64,000 bases of DNA from Paenibacillus dendritiformis (GTDB lineage: Bacteria > Bacillota > Bacilli > Paenibacillales > Paenibacillaceae), in NCBI RefSeq assembly GCF_945605565.1, contig NZ_OX216966.1, positions 6,192,001 to 6,256,000 of the forward strand. The letters are read 5' to 3'. How positions within the stretch are numbered: the first letter of the stretch is position 1; every line of letters begins with the position of its first letter. A program made the translations under genes and the position numbers. Positions 26,301 to 35,198 of the stretch are shown one piece after another. The notes under the pieces were generated by a model. That model was not told the DNA's origin and did no database searches. It worked only from the letters and a program-made list of their open reading frames with translations.

Positions 26301-27153
26301 TCGTCTCCGTACGCGACTTCACGATATCGCTGTCCGCTTCTTCGTAATCAATGCGAAATGCAATCTCTCCTTCGGCATCGGCAGAGGTTAGCCGGTAGCG
26401 CGCTGTCCATTTTCCGCTTTCTTCCTTCGCTTCAATCGGATGTCCTGCAATGGTGACGGTCGCTTTTTGTAAAGGAAAGATGGCAGTAAAAGAAAGCGTC
26501 ACTTCATCGCCGGCCTTCGCGATGCTCGTGTTGGTGGCATGATTTGATGCGATGGCCACCGTTCTGATCGGGTCGATGTCCAGCGTATAGGTCTCGTAAG
26601 AGCGAGCGTAGTCCAGCGTTTTGTGCTCTCCTGACCACACGGTATCATACTCGCTTAAGGTGGCCCATAAAGCATTGGCCGGAACCTCCGGCCCGCTCAA
26701 AACACGGATTCCATCCACGCTGTACCTGTATTGCTGATTGGTAATGGCATGTCCTTCGCCGAAGGCTCCATCGAAGTTGCTAATCGTCAGCCACTTCAAA
26801 TCGGCCGGTGCATCATTCCAATTCTGCATCTTAATGAATTGCTTTTCTGTAGTGATGCCGTCACGGCTGTAATAAAGCTCCACCCCTTCTTCAAATGCGC
26901 TGAGTGGAATAAAGCTGACCCAACGCGCATGGAGCGTACCCTTGTCCACGTCAATATAAGATACCTTGCTTCCATCGCTATAAAAGTGCATCACGCCGGA
27001 AAAGCCGCTTGGCTTGTAAACAATCACTTTGAGGTATTCCGCCTGGACCTGCTTCGCCGACACTTCGTCCGTCAGAAGCAGGAGCGCACACAGGGAGACG
27101 AATAGCATGGATAGCGCCACCCGAAACCTTATCTTTTGGTCACTGTTTTTCAT
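23398..27153 (-). CDS. Large S-layer-homology surface protein with seven Ig-like repeats
   Basis: A 1251-residue secreted protein. After a signal peptide (LFVSLCALLLLTDEVSAKQ) come about 280 residues of beta-rich sequence resembling carbohydrate-binding or starch-binding modules, then seven repeats of about 90 residues, each ending in a YTVYAKDRAGNEAV-like motif followed by ITNIDR. Next is a DUF5011/HYR-like domain (FQDPGASAMDNADGDI), a Gly/Pro/Asn/His-rich linker and three SLH domains (FTDVEGHWASESILELAAAG, FADTGNHWASKAISIAQEYG, WAADAVHWVTVQQIMIG) that bind pyruvylated wall polymer. It therefore sits on the outer surface. The function of the repeats is unknown; adhesion or a displayed sensor are possible. 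I chose ATG 27153, 9 bases after AAAGGAGG. Confidence 0.88.
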   Translation of the reverse strand: MKNSDQKIRFRVALSMLFVSLCALLLLTDEVSAKQVQAEYLKVIVYKPSGFSGVMHFYSDGSKVSYIDVDKGTLHARWVSFIPLSAFEEGVELYYSRDGITTEKQFIKMQNWNDAPADLKWLTISNFDGAFGEGHAITNQQYRYSVDGIRVLSGPEVPANALWATLSEYDTVWSGEHKTLDYARSYETYTLDIDPIRTVAIASNHATNTSIAKAGDEVTLSFTAIFPLQKATVTIAGHPIEAKEESGKWTARYRLTSADAEGEIAFRIDYEEADSDIVKSRTETTDGSSVRFDNTPPAIVLKQAPTAWTRDNVQVTAEVTDDGGSGVEVQKWAAGQKNIAYFQAGGNIPAGNSFNASANGVYTWYAKDRAGNEAVKTIEIANIDRIAPTLNVQYEPHEWTNAPIEVAVAAEDEQSGVQQLKWAEETRTADYFDSNGTMIVNDSFTVQKNGTYTVYAADRAGNGTIRTFTIENIDRTPPGIALSPSTETPTNKEVTVTASIVDEESGAAVQKWAPGEQSIAFFENGGNTLTGNRFNVSDNGVYTVYAKDRAGNEAVATITISNIYKQAPQLTLARSPDTWTNQPVTISVMIGTDRGIAVKLKKWARGKQPTGYFQDAGELLEGKSFTVHDNGDYTVYVQDEAGNEAIAQIAITNVNTTPPHIQITLEPAGWTNQPVTVSVLATHEASEIKMLKWSEGIRPASFFETGGSMIADSRFIVYANGDYTIFAQDEAGNGAVEHFEVKQIDVDKPVIQLSVHPEEKTNGNVTIAARISDRTSSIARQKWAPGKQPESYFESGGTSFMGSDSFEVEVNDVYTVYARDEAGNSAIATIEVTNIHRLEPVISLTLFPTEPTQGPVTVTASVYAPIDIADRKMALGLHDAAFFHSEGEPWSEKQPIEVQDNGWISFYATDTAGNETVKQLEITNIDRENPAITLIGDPVIHVVQGTAFQDPGASAMDNADGDISASIIVSGQVNTQIPGEYILRYNVTDKAGNAADEVLRTVKVTARPVVDDNDNGGSHGGGNTSPQDNHKVPAQVPQHNDPKNKEEPKQSDVPEDNKQCPPEGSCDNTGSLPRFTDVEGHWASESILELAAAGVITGYPDGTFKPSRSVTRAEFVTLLVHTLKLEKHQETVFADTGNHWASKAISIAQEYGLIKGYNASTFGPDDRITREQMAAVIARVYAGDRAASSEELPALAYEDAAGISAWAADAVHWVTVQQIMIGSDQRQFRPKAFTSRAEAAVVLAKLRAQST

Positions 27154-27272
27154 GTGTTGCATCCTCCTTTCCCCGCTTTTTGTCGTAATCCATACCAAAT
27201 TGTAGAGCATCCCCTATGAATCCGATATTCCCCGTTTGAGGGATTTTTGGCACGTTCGAGCACACGGATCAA

Positions 27273-27300
27273 CAAAAAAAGCTCTCCGAAGAGAGCTTTT
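27273..27300 (-). terminator. Terminator after the 5'-nucleotidase gene
   Basis: On minus AAAAGCTCTCTTCGGAGAGCTTTTTTT: an AGCTCTC stem with a TTCG tetraloop-like turn and a T-run. Confidence 0.9.
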
Positions 27301-27314
27301 AGCGCGAGGGCTCA

Positions 27315-29609
27315 TTATTTCACATACATCCCATCGACGTATGCGGTCTTCCCATCGATGGCAATTTGAATCCAGCCGTCTTTTTTACCTGTCACTTCAA
27401 GAATGGTTCCTTGCTTGACTACGGCTACAATTTTACTGTTCGGGGACGCCTGGTTGCGCACGTTTAAGTAGTAGGCTGTAACCGTTACCCGGGAAGCTGG
27501 CTTCGCCGGTTTGACCGACTCTGCCGGTCTGCCTGTGTCCGGTTCCCGTTTGTCTGATTTCGTCTTGTCAGGTTCAGGCTTCGCCGCTTTGTCCGGCTGG
27601 GCGGGCACCTCCGTTTTAGGCGTTGTGTTCTGTTGGGCCGCTTGATACGCAGCGTTTAATCGGGAATAGAGTTCACCTTTGTTCCGGGCCCCGGCAACCA
27701 TTTTCACGTCCACATTGGCTTTCTCGGCAAGCGCCTTAACTTCATCGGCCTGTACGTCATCCAAAATATTAATGGAAGCCACATTCGTATATTTGCCGTC
27801 TTCCGTCGCCGGAACCTTCAGAATGCCCGCATTGACTAGTTCGATGACATCTTTGCGCGCCGGGGCGTCCGTCTCCACGCCGACAATCTTCCAGCGATTT
27901 TGCGCCTTTTGCTCCAGCACGCCCTTCTTCTCTTCCTTAATATATTTGATCGCCAGGTTGCGGATCGTGCCGCCCATTTCACCGAACGCGCTGTTGTCCT
28001 TGGAAGACCAGAGCTGTTCGAACGTTCTTCCTTCGAGAGCCCCGCCCTTGGCCACAAGCGCATCCATTCGATACGCATTCATTCCGAGCACCAGCGAATC
28101 GGTTGCCTGAATCGGGGAACCATCCAGACGGCGCAAGTTAGTAATCCGCTGGCCATAAGGCTTGCGCAGATCGATATCATATTTGATGTTCCCAAAAAAA
28201 TCATTGGTGCTGTACTTGGAGGAGCGGCGCTTCAGATCAAAGCTAACCGTCACATCTCCCGGACGCGTGGAGTTAAAATACCCTACAGCCCACTCCATAT
28301 AATCTTTCAGATCTTGGCCTGTTACTTTATAATTCGTTACTTCGCCAAATGTAAATTGATAGTTATAGGCGATATCCTTCTTCTTGATGTCGCCGACATC
28401 TAGTCGAGCCTTATCGTTGTCAATCTGAAAAGCGACGACATCCGCTTGGCTGTAATGCTGCATCACATCCGCAAAGAAATCCGACAGCAGCGTTTCTTCT
28501 ACCTGAACCTGCGGAATCCCCTCGATTTCGTTCGGCGGAACCAGATTCTCTCCAACGAGCCGGCCGACAACCGTATTGGCATCTTGACGCGCAAATTCAT
28601 GGAATGGCTTCAGGATTGCCTCAAGCCCCGGATCGGAGGCAAGAACATTGCCGTCCGCGTCTGTGACCGGGATCGTATAAGCACCTTTGGACGTCAGCAC
28701 CATCTTCCCGTCTTCTTGGCTAAAATGCAAATCAATGCGGGAAATATGCGTTCCATATTTATTCGGTTCTGTAATCAATACCCCATTTACTTCTTCTTTG
28801 TTGACCAGTGTATGCATATGCCCGGCAAAAATCGCCGCCAGCTCCGGGTTCGCGTTGGCAATATCCCGCACGCCGGAATGAGGGGTGTTGTTTTCATTGT
28901 CCAGCCCCATATGCATAACCCCGATCATAACATCCACTTTGCCTGTTAATTCTTGAATCACCTTCTTGGTTTCTTCCACCGGATCGGTAAAGACCAAGCC
29001 TTTCACATGATCCGTTCCCTTTTCGAAGTCGGGGACAAACGGCGTCGTCATGCCGATTAAACCGATTTTGACGCCTTCCTTTTCTATAATCGTATAGGCA
29101 GGAAAAAAGCGTTCCCCATTGTCCTTATATACATTGCCCGCTAACATGACGCCTTCAAATTGGCTGCTCACCTTGTCCAATACATCCAACCCGAAGTTGA
29201 ACTCGTGATTCCCATATGCCCATGCATCATAGCCCATCGCATTCATCGCCACCATCATCGGCGATTGGGGCTCGCTATTGAACAGCTCCGCAGAGTTGTC
29301 TTGAATCATGTCCCCGGCGTCCACCAAGATCGTATTCGGATTCTCCTGGCGAATCTGCTGAATGGCGGTGAATAACTGCGTCAGGCTTCCGCTCGGATTG
29401 GGCGCATCCGAGGCATAATCCCAAGGCATGGAACGCCCATGGATATCCGAAGTCCCTAACAAGGTAATATGTACATCTTTCTTTGCCAAGCCTTCATTGG
29501 CAACGCTTTCAGAAGCGGCCGCTGAAGTGACGACAAGACTTGTCAGCATCGTAACCGCCATCAACGCGCTCAGCCATTTTTTCCAAGTGGATCTGCTCTG
29601 GATCATCAT
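27315..29609 (-). CDS. Secreted 5'-nucleotidase / 2',3'-cyclic phosphodiesterase with SH3 domain
   Basis: A 764-residue exported metallophosphatase of the UshA/YfkN type. It has a signal peptide (LSALMAVTMLTSLVVTSAAA), a calcineurin-like core with LLGTSDIHGR, LVDAGDMIQDN, AYGNHEFNFG and FAGHMH, and a C-terminal nucleotidase domain (near DVVAFQIDNDKARLDVG). After a Lys/Pro/Glu-rich linker (~residues 650-700) it ends in a bacterial SH3 domain (VTAYYLNVRNQASPNSKIV, WIQIAIDGKTAYVDGMYVK) that likely holds it to the wall. It would release phosphate and nucleosides from external nucleotides. The start ATG at 29609 follows GAGGGGAG. Confidence 0.92.
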   Translation of the reverse strand: MMIQSRSTWKKWLSALMAVTMLTSLVVTSAAASESVANEGLAKKDVHITLLGTSDIHGRSMPWDYASDAPNPSGSLTQLFTAIQQIRQENPNTILVDAGDMIQDNSAELFNSEPQSPMMVAMNAMGYDAWAYGNHEFNFGLDVLDKVSSQFEGVMLAGNVYKDNGERFFPAYTIIEKEGVKIGLIGMTTPFVPDFEKGTDHVKGLVFTDPVEETKKVIQELTGKVDVMIGVMHMGLDNENNTPHSGVRDIANANPELAAIFAGHMHTLVNKEEVNGVLITEPNKYGTHISRIDLHFSQEDGKMVLTSKGAYTIPVTDADGNVLASDPGLEAILKPFHEFARQDANTVVGRLVGENLVPPNEIEGIPQVQVEETLLSDFFADVMQHYSQADVVAFQIDNDKARLDVGDIKKKDIAYNYQFTFGEVTNYKVTGQDLKDYMEWAVGYFNSTRPGDVTVSFDLKRRSSKYSTNDFFGNIKYDIDLRKPYGQRITNLRRLDGSPIQATDSLVLGMNAYRMDALVAKGGALEGRTFEQLWSSKDNSAFGEMGGTIRNLAIKYIKEEKKGVLEQKAQNRWKIVGVETDAPARKDVIELVNAGILKVPATEDGKYTNVASINILDDVQADEVKALAEKANVDVKMVAGARNKGELYSRLNAAYQAAQQNTTPKTEVPAQPDKAAKPEPDKTKSDKREPDTGRPAESVKPAKPASRVTVTAYYLNVRNQASPNSKIVAVVKQGTILEVTGKKDGWIQIAIDGKTAYVDGMYVK

Positions 29610-29932
29610 GCTGCTGCTCCCCTCATATCGATTCATCATCCTTGACGAGCGCCGCTCTCCCATCGGCTGCGAAGCCAGACTAGCACAGGGTTGTCAGCGC
29701 TTTCGACAAATACTATACTCTTCCTTCCGCTTCATATCTATGAATGGATTAACATACATTTCGTGAAATCCGCCCATTTTCAAGAGGTTTAGAGGTTCAA
29801 TTTGTCGCGCAGCTGCTCTTCCAGCTTGTCATCCCAGAACGGTTGCTTGCGACGCGGTGAAAGAAGGGCCGCGAATGACGGCAGGAGTTCACGGATACAC
29901 TACTCGAAAAAGAAAGGCAGGTGCTCCCATTG
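29610..29932. other. Divergent intergenic stretch
   Basis: No gene starts here that I can support. On minus, the last codons of an open frame (ending at about 29798) read RRKQPFWDDKLEEQLRDKLN, which looks protein-like, but it begins at a stop codon near 29905 and has no usable start, so it may be a gene remnant. Confidence 0.35.
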
Positions 29933-30214
29933 ATGGATCCATCGGATCGCGAGACCGAACACAACCATACCGATGTGTCGACGGTGCAATCGCAGCGCAA
30001 TGACTTGACAGCGGAGGAATTCCCGGAAGGGCCATATGGCGCGAGCATCGAATCGGAATCGCTTGGCAAAAGTACGCCATGGCGAAAGGGGCAGCATGGT
30101 CCCAACCCGTTCGGCAATGAAAATCTGCAATTGCATCAAGGACTGGAACGGAACTATCCGGGCGAAGACCTGATGACGGAGGAATCGCAAAGGGAACGGA
30201 TTGAAGACGAATAG
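29933..30214 (+). CDS. Small hydrophilic protein of unknown function, 93 residues
   Basis: A very hydrophilic, charged protein with no membrane segment: MDPSDRETEHNHTDVSTVQS, then NDLTAEEFPEGPYGAS, and a Glu-rich end. The LTAEEFPEGPYG stretch is typical of a family of small Bacillales proteins labelled only 'cytosolic protein'. The ATG lies about 10 bases after AAAGGCAGGTG, a moderate ribosome site. It stands alone, convergent with the sugar permease gene. It could be a spore- or stress-related disordered protein, but nothing here proves it. Confidence 0.6.
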   Translation: MDPSDRETEHNHTDVSTVQSQRNDLTAEEFPEGPYGASIESESLGKSTPWRKGQHGPNPFGNENLQLHQGLERNYPGEDLMTEESQRERIEDE

Positions 30215-30237
30215 TTCCGCCCGGAAAACGGCACCGC

Positions 30238-31059
30238 TTATCCTTTAATCGATCCGGCCAGCAATCCGCGAATGAAATATCTTCCCAGGAAAATATAGAC
30301 GAGCAGCGTCGGCAAGGCCGCGAGCAGCGCCCCGGCCATCTGGACGTTCCACTGCACAATCTGGCTGCCGGACAAATTTTGCAGCGCGACCATAATCGGC
30401 TGCTGCTTCTGCGTTGTCATCGTCACCGCGAACAGGAATTCATTCCAGATGTTCGTGAATTGCCAGATGCCGACGACGACGAATCCCGTCACGGAGAGCG
30501 GCACCATCATGTTTTTGTAGATGCCGAAGAAGCCGCAGCCGTCGATTTTGGCCGCTTCCAGCATTTCATTCGGTATCGCCACGTAGAAATTCCGGAACAT
30601 GAGCGTGCAGACCGGCAACCCATATACGACATGAATGAGGATAAGCCCCGGAATCGAATTGTACAGGTGGATGCGCTGCATGAACTGAATCAATGGAATC
30701 AAGATGCTCTGATACGGGATGAACATCCCGAACAGCATCAGCGCGAACAGCGCGTTCGAGCCTTTGAACTGCCATTTGGACAACACATAGCCGTTCATTG
30801 ACCCGAACAGAGCCGATAATAAGGTGGCGGGAATCGCGAGCAGGAAGCTGTTGCTCAAATGCGGATACAGCTTGGACACAGCTTCGCGATACCCCGACCA
30901 ATCGAGGCTCTTCGGCAGCGCCCACATCCGCTCCAGCGTAATCTCGTCCAACCCTTTGAAGCTCGTGACAAGCAGCACATATACCGGCACGAGAAAGAGC
31001 AAGGCCAAGCACGTCAAACCGGCGTACAGCGCTATCCGTTGCACTCGTTTTTGCGTCAT
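30238..31059 (-). CDS. Carbohydrate ABC transporter permease (MalG/GtsC-like)
   Basis: A 273-residue CUT1 membrane subunit with six membrane segments, beginning [20 protein letters not shown]. The EAA loop is [20 protein letters not shown] followed by VPLSVTG, and the C-terminus [13 protein letters not shown] is characteristic. Its ATG follows the stop codon of the preceding permease with no gap, so the two are coupled. It is the last gene of the second sugar transport unit. Confidence 0.94.
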   Translation of the reverse strand: MTQKRVQRIALYAGLTCLALLFLVPVYVLLVTSFKGLDEITLERMWALPKSLDWSGYREAVSKLYPHLSNSFLLAIPATLLSALFGSMNGYVLSKWQFKGSNALFALMLFGMFIPYQSILIPLIQFMQRIHLYNSIPGLILIHVVYGLPVCTLMFRNFYVAIPNEMLEAAKIDGCGFFGIYKNMMVPLSVTGFVVVGIWQFTNIWNEFLFAVTMTTQKQQPIMVALQNLSGSQIVQWNVQMAGALLAALPTLLVYIFLGRYFIRGLLAGSIKG

Positions 31060-32040
31060 CTATGCCTCCTCCTTCCTCATGCTTGACAGAAGATACGGGA
31101 CGATTAACAGCGAGATAAGCACGAGCATGACCATCGAGATCGCGGCCCCCTGCGCGTAATGATTGCCCCGGAACGTCGTCTCGAACATGTAGACCCCGGG
31201 CATATCCGTGACGAACATCGCTCCCGGACCGGTCATGGCGTAGATAAGATCGAATATTTTGAGTGAAATATGGGTCAGCATGATGATGAGACTGACCGTA
31301 ATCGGGCGGAGCTGCGGCAGCAGAATGCGCCGGAATATCGTCCATTCGCCGGCTCCGTCCACCCGGGCCGCTTCCTTCCATTCCTCGGGTATGCCGCGCA
31401 GCCCGGCCAGATACATGGCCATCGCGAAGCCCGACAGCTGCCAGACGGTAGCGATGACCACCGCAATCAGGGCGACGGGCAGCCCGAGCTCAATCTGCCC
31501 GAAGCGGAAGCCCGGGATAATGTCGGTGCTGACATACCATTTGGGCACATCCGTTATCCCGATGGCCTTCAGGATCAAGTTGACCCCTGTCGACGGGTTC
31601 AGGATCCACTGCCAGACGACGCCGGTAACGATGAAGGACAGCGCCATCGGGAAAATAAAAATGTTGCGGAAGAACGACTCGGCGCGAATCTTCCGATCGA
31701 CTAGCACGGCCAAGAGCAAGCCGAAGCTAATCGTCACCGCAATAAAGAGCACCGTGAACACGAAGGTATTGCGCAAATCCGATTGGAACCGGAAATCTTG
31801 AAATAGAAAAAGATAGTTCTTCCAGCCGGCAAAGTCCAAATTGCGGGCCAGCGTGTTCCAATCGGTGAAGGACACATATCCGCTCCATCCGATAAAGCCG
31901 TACACAAATATCGCAATCGCGACAAGTGAGGGCAGCACCATCAATATGGGTACGATGTTGACCCTCTTCCGCCGCCGCGCCTTCCGCTCCGGCGGCATGG
32001 TTGGGCGCAGCGTCTCTCCGCCTGTGCCTGCGGCATTCAT
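31060..32040 (-). CDS. Carbohydrate ABC transporter permease (MalF/GtsB-like)
   Basis: The partner permease, 326 residues from the ATG at 32040 that lies 6 bases after AGGAGGG. It has a basic N-terminal tail, six membrane segments (first PILMVLPSLVAIAIFVYGFI) and an EAA loop EWKEAARVDGAGEWTIFRRI. Ligand contacts are not readable. Sequence style and order (binding protein, F-type, G-type) resemble glucose/mannose-type CUT1 systems, a weak guess. Confidence 0.93.
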   Translation of the reverse strand: MNAAGTGGETLRPTMPPERKARRRKRVNIVPILMVLPSLVAIAIFVYGFIGWSGYVSFTDWNTLARNLDFAGWKNYLFLFQDFRFQSDLRNTFVFTVLFIAVTISFGLLLAVLVDRKIRAESFFRNIFIFPMALSFIVTGVVWQWILNPSTGVNLILKAIGITDVPKWYVSTDIIPGFRFGQIELGLPVALIAVVIATVWQLSGFAMAMYLAGLRGIPEEWKEAARVDGAGEWTIFRRILLPQLRPITVSLIIMLTHISLKIFDLIYAMTGPGAMFVTDMPGVYMFETTFRGNHYAQGAAISMVMLVLISLLIVPYLLSSMRKEEA

Positions 32041-32140
32041 ATTGATCCCTCCTGACCGCGGCAGCCGGCAGCGGAATCCCGCCCCCGGCCCCGCTTGCAA
32101 TGTCCGTCAGAGCCGGCCGAGGATCGCCTCGGTCAGCCGC

Positions 32141-33493
32141 CTACTTGGCGATGCCGCTGGATAGCTGGGCGTCTCGTAGCGAGCGGGCCGCTTGCTCTAC
32201 GTCCCCGTTCGTCACGAAGATGGTCATCACCTGATTGACCTGGGTCACGAAGCCTTCGGGAGCGGCGGAACCATGCGCCAGACTCGGCACGAGGCTGCTT
32301 TGCTTGAAGTCTTCGATTGTGGCTTGGCCATAAGCGTCATATTTGCTCGCATCCGCATCGATCCGCGCCGGAATCGACCCTTTGAGCGGATTGAACACAT
32401 CCTGTCCTTCGACGGAGCCGAGCACCTTCAGCCATTCCTTCACCGAATCGGCATCCTTGACGTTCTGAGGCAGGCCGAACGTATCGGTAATGACCATGAA
32501 GCTGTTCCCAGAATTCGGCGTCGCAATCCAGCCGAAATCGACATTCGCCTGCATTTTCAAATCGGTCGTAAAGTAGCCTTTGGCCCAATCGCCCATAATG
32601 TTCATCGCCGCCTGGCCGTTAGCGACCAGCTGCGCAGCGTCCTGCCAGTTGCGCGCCGCATGATCGTCATTAATATAGCTGAACATGTGCTTCGTCTTCT
32701 CCAGCGCGTCCTTCACTCTCGCATCGTCGAACGGAATCTCGCCCGTGTACAGCTTCTTGAAGTCTTCCGGGCCGAGCACGCCAAGGAGCGCCGCTTCGAA
32801 GACCATGGTCGCGGTCCAAGGCTCCTTGTCGCCGAGCGCCAGCGGAGTGATACCTTTCTCCTTCAGCGCATCGGCCGCTTGGAAGAAGTCGTCGAAGGTG
32901 GCCGGAGGAGTCACTCCATGATCGTCAAACACTTTCTTATTGTAGAAAATGACGTTGCCGCGATGGATATTGACGGGGACGGAGTAGATCGTCCCGCCCT
33001 CGCTCACCATCTCGATTAAATCCTGCGGGAATTTATCCATCCAGCCTTCGCTCTCGAACAGATCATTCAAGCCCTCCATCTTGCCGGCCGCGACCCAGCC
33101 CGTGTTCAGTTCAGCCCCGCCATGCACCTGGAACGTTCCCGGCGGATCCCCGCCCTGCATTCGGCTGGCCAGCACCGCCTTGGCGTTCGTGCCCGCGCCT
33201 CCGGCCACGGCGGCATTGATGACTTCGATATCCGGATGCTTCTCGTTGAACAGCTTGATTAGGCCTAATAGCCCTGCCTCTTCCCCCGCTCCCGTCCACC
33301 AGCTGAAAATCTCAACCGACTTCTTCTCTCCGGAAGACGGCTTGTCTCCGTCTGTCTGTTGCCCTTCCTCCTGCCCGGACGCTGCCGGCTTGGCCGCCTC
33401 CGGCGGCTTCGTATCCGAACCGGAGCCGCAAGCAGCCAGGAACAGACTCATGACACAGATAACGGACAGCATCAACAGCAGTTTTTTTCTCAT
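32141..33493 (-). CDS. Sugar-binding lipoprotein of the second ABC transporter
   Basis: A 450-residue extracellular binding protein with lipobox MSLFLAACGSGSD and a disordered Pro/Ala/Glu linker. The mature part begins VEIFSWWTGAGEEAGLLGLI and contains ASRMQGGDPPGTFQVHGGAE and NIMGDWAKGYFTTDL, features shared with glucose/mannose-binding family 1 proteins of the GtsA type. The ATG at 33493 lies just after GGGGGATATG. A cre site is 56 bases upstream. The gene follows the three-component sensor in the same direction, so its transcription is probably switched on by that response regulator. Confidence 0.9.
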   Translation of the reverse strand: MRKKLLLMLSVICVMSLFLAACGSGSDTKPPEAAKPAASGQEEGQQTDGDKPSSGEKKSVEIFSWWTGAGEEAGLLGLIKLFNEKHPDIEVINAAVAGGAGTNAKAVLASRMQGGDPPGTFQVHGGAELNTGWVAAGKMEGLNDLFESEGWMDKFPQDLIEMVSEGGTIYSVPVNIHRGNVIFYNKKVFDDHGVTPPATFDDFFQAADALKEKGITPLALGDKEPWTATMVFEAALLGVLGPEDFKKLYTGEIPFDDARVKDALEKTKHMFSYINDDHAARNWQDAAQLVANGQAAMNIMGDWAKGYFTTDLKMQANVDFGWIATPNSGNSFMVITDTFGLPQNVKDADSVKEWLKVLGSVEGQDVFNPLKGSIPARIDADASKYDAYGQATIEDFKQSSLVPSLAHGSAAPEGFVTQVNQVMTIFVTNGDVEQAARSLRDAQLSSGIAK

Positions 33494-33824
33494 ATCATAT
33501 CCCCCTTCACGCTTGGATTTGCCATTGCGGATTTCATCATCGCACATATGAAATCGCTTACATTCAAAGTAACACAACTCTCTCCCCTGCCGGGGCGCGA
33601 AGACCTGCACTCGTTTGTCATTTATCTGGATTCATTTAAGGAGGGGAAAAAATACGGAGACGATAGCTGATGAACTAGCACTTATTTGCCTCGTTCCGCT
33701 TACATGAGACAATTCCGTCCAGGCAAGGAACGGAATAAGCCATTGCGCTGCGGGGGGACGGGCCGGCCTCTCCGCATGAAGCTTGCGTATTATGCTTCGC
33801 CGGCCCATTCAAGCAGCTCGCCGA
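33494..33824. other. Promoter region of the second sugar transport operon
   Basis: A 330-base gap between the response regulator and the binding-lipoprotein gene. It holds the cre site at 33549-33562. I see no other definite feature; the target site of the AraC-type response regulator should be here. Confidence 0.45.
33549..33562 (-). promoter_or_regulatory. cre site before the binding-lipoprotein gene
   Basis: On minus TGTAAGCGATTTCA, a full match to the CcpA consensus TGNAANCGNWNNCA, 56 bases before the start codon. Confidence 0.7.
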
Positions 33825-35198
33825 CTAATCGCCGCTATGACGGCTGCGGTATTCGGTCGGGGCTACCCCTGTCACCTTTTTGAACACGCGGCTGAAATAA
33901 TTCGGATCCCGGTACCCGACCTGGTAACAGATTTCCTTCAGTGACAGCTTATCTTGCTCAATATACTGGCATGCCCGGGTAATGCGCAGCTGCGTAATAT
34001 AGTCGGTGAACGTCGCTCCGGCCTGCTGCTTGAACAACTTGCTGAAATAATAAGGACTCAGATGAACCATCCCGGCCACTTCCTCCATCGCAAGCGGCAG
34101 GTGGAACCGCTCGTGGATAATGGCTCGCGCCTCCTCGATAACGGCATGCGCTTCACGATCGCGGCCCGCCTGCACTTGATGAATGGCTGCATGAAGCGCC
34201 TCTTCGGTATGGGTTCCGCTTCGGACCGCATGCAGCTGTGCCGGACGGGAGCAGCTGCCGGCTCGAACCGGAACCTGCTCGAAATGAACGACCGCGGCAG
34301 AAGCTGCATTCCGGGCATATGCTGCCGCGCAAGCCGCCTCCGCATACGATTCGCGCAGCTTGTCGATGCCGAGCTTCAAGCGCCCGATTCCGATATGGAC
34401 CGCGGCCTCCGCCGCTTGCCGCAGCAGGGCAACAAGCTCCTCTCCCATCGCGAGCACATCCTCGTTCGCATATTGTGTGCCGTCCTTCAAGCGGACGAAG
34501 ACCGTCATCTGTTCGCCGATAATCGGGCTGACGATACATGACAGGCGGCCGGCCAGTTCATGCCTGACGGCGTTGTATACTTTCTCCAGCCGCAAGCGCC
34601 GGCTCCCGCCCTCGCAAGCCTCGTCCGTATCGGGAGCGGCCACGGCGACGACCAGGGCATACCCCATCTGCAGCGGGAACTGAGCCAGTTCCGCCAGCTG
34701 CTGCACATTCCAGTCCTGGACCCGGTCGTTCATCAGCATCATCGCCAGCTCGTTCTCCACCAGGGGCATCAACCGCGAGACGGTGTCCCGCAAGGCCAGC
34801 TCGGTATCGCGCTTGCTTCGCTCCTGCTCCAGCTCCTGGACGAGCCGCTGCAATATGCCGATGATCTGTTCCTTCTTCGCCGGTTTCACGATGTAGTCTT
34901 TCACTCCCAAGGCAATGGCCTGCTTCGCATAAGCGAAATGATCATAAGCCGTCACCAGCACCATCTTCACCCGGCTGTGGATCGCCTGGATGTCCTGCAG
35001 CGCTTCCAGCCCCTGAATGCCCGGCATCTTCACGTCCATCATCACAATGTCCGGACGATGCCGTTCCGCAAGCTCTATCGCCCGGCGCCCGTTGGGCGCA
35101 TGAATCATCTCGAAACGCTCCGGCATGGCACGGGTAATAATCAACTCCAGGCCTTCCCGTTCCAACGCTTCGTCATCCGCAATTAACAGACGGTACAT
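33825..35198 (-). CDS. AraC-type response regulator (YesN-like)
   Basis: A 457-residue two-component regulator. The receiver domain has the acidic pair ADDE (residues 7-10), phospho-acceptor Asp55 in IVMMDVKMPG, Thr in LVTAYDHF and Lys in YIVKPAKK. A middle linker domain follows, then a C-terminal AraC HTH pair (PLAMEEVAGMVHLSPYYFSKLF and SLKEICYQVGYRDPNYFSRVF). The ATG at 35198 is 7 bases after GAGGAGGTGG and the gene overlaps the kinase gene by 26 bases. Its likely target is the sugar transport operon directly downstream. Confidence 0.95.
   Translation of the reverse strand: MYRLLIADDEALEREGLELIITRAMPERFEMIHAPNGRRAIELAERHRPDIVMMDVKMPGIQGLEALQDIQAIHSRVKMVLVTAYDHFAYAKQAIALGVKDYIVKPAKKEQIIGILQRLVQELEQERSKRDTELALRDTVSRLMPLVENELAMMLMNDRVQDWNVQQLAELAQFPLQMGYALVVAVAAPDTDEACEGGSRRLRLEKVYNAVRHELAGRLSCIVSPIIGEQMTVFVRLKDGTQYANEDVLAMGEELVALLRQAAEAAVHIGIGRLKLGIDKLRESYAEAACAAAYARNAASAAVVHFEQVPVRAGSCSRPAQLHAVRSGTHTEEALHAAIHQVQAGRDREAHAVIEEARAIIHERFHLPLAMEEVAGMVHLSPYYFSKLFKQQAGATFTDYITQLRITRACQYIEQDKLSLKEICYQVGYRDPNYFSRVFKKVTGVAPTEYRSRHSGD

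Noticed and set aside
29798..29905. Minus-strand frame ending RRKQPFWDDKLEEQLRDKLN
   Set aside because: Looks protein-like but has no start codon after the upstream stop, so at best it is a fragment.
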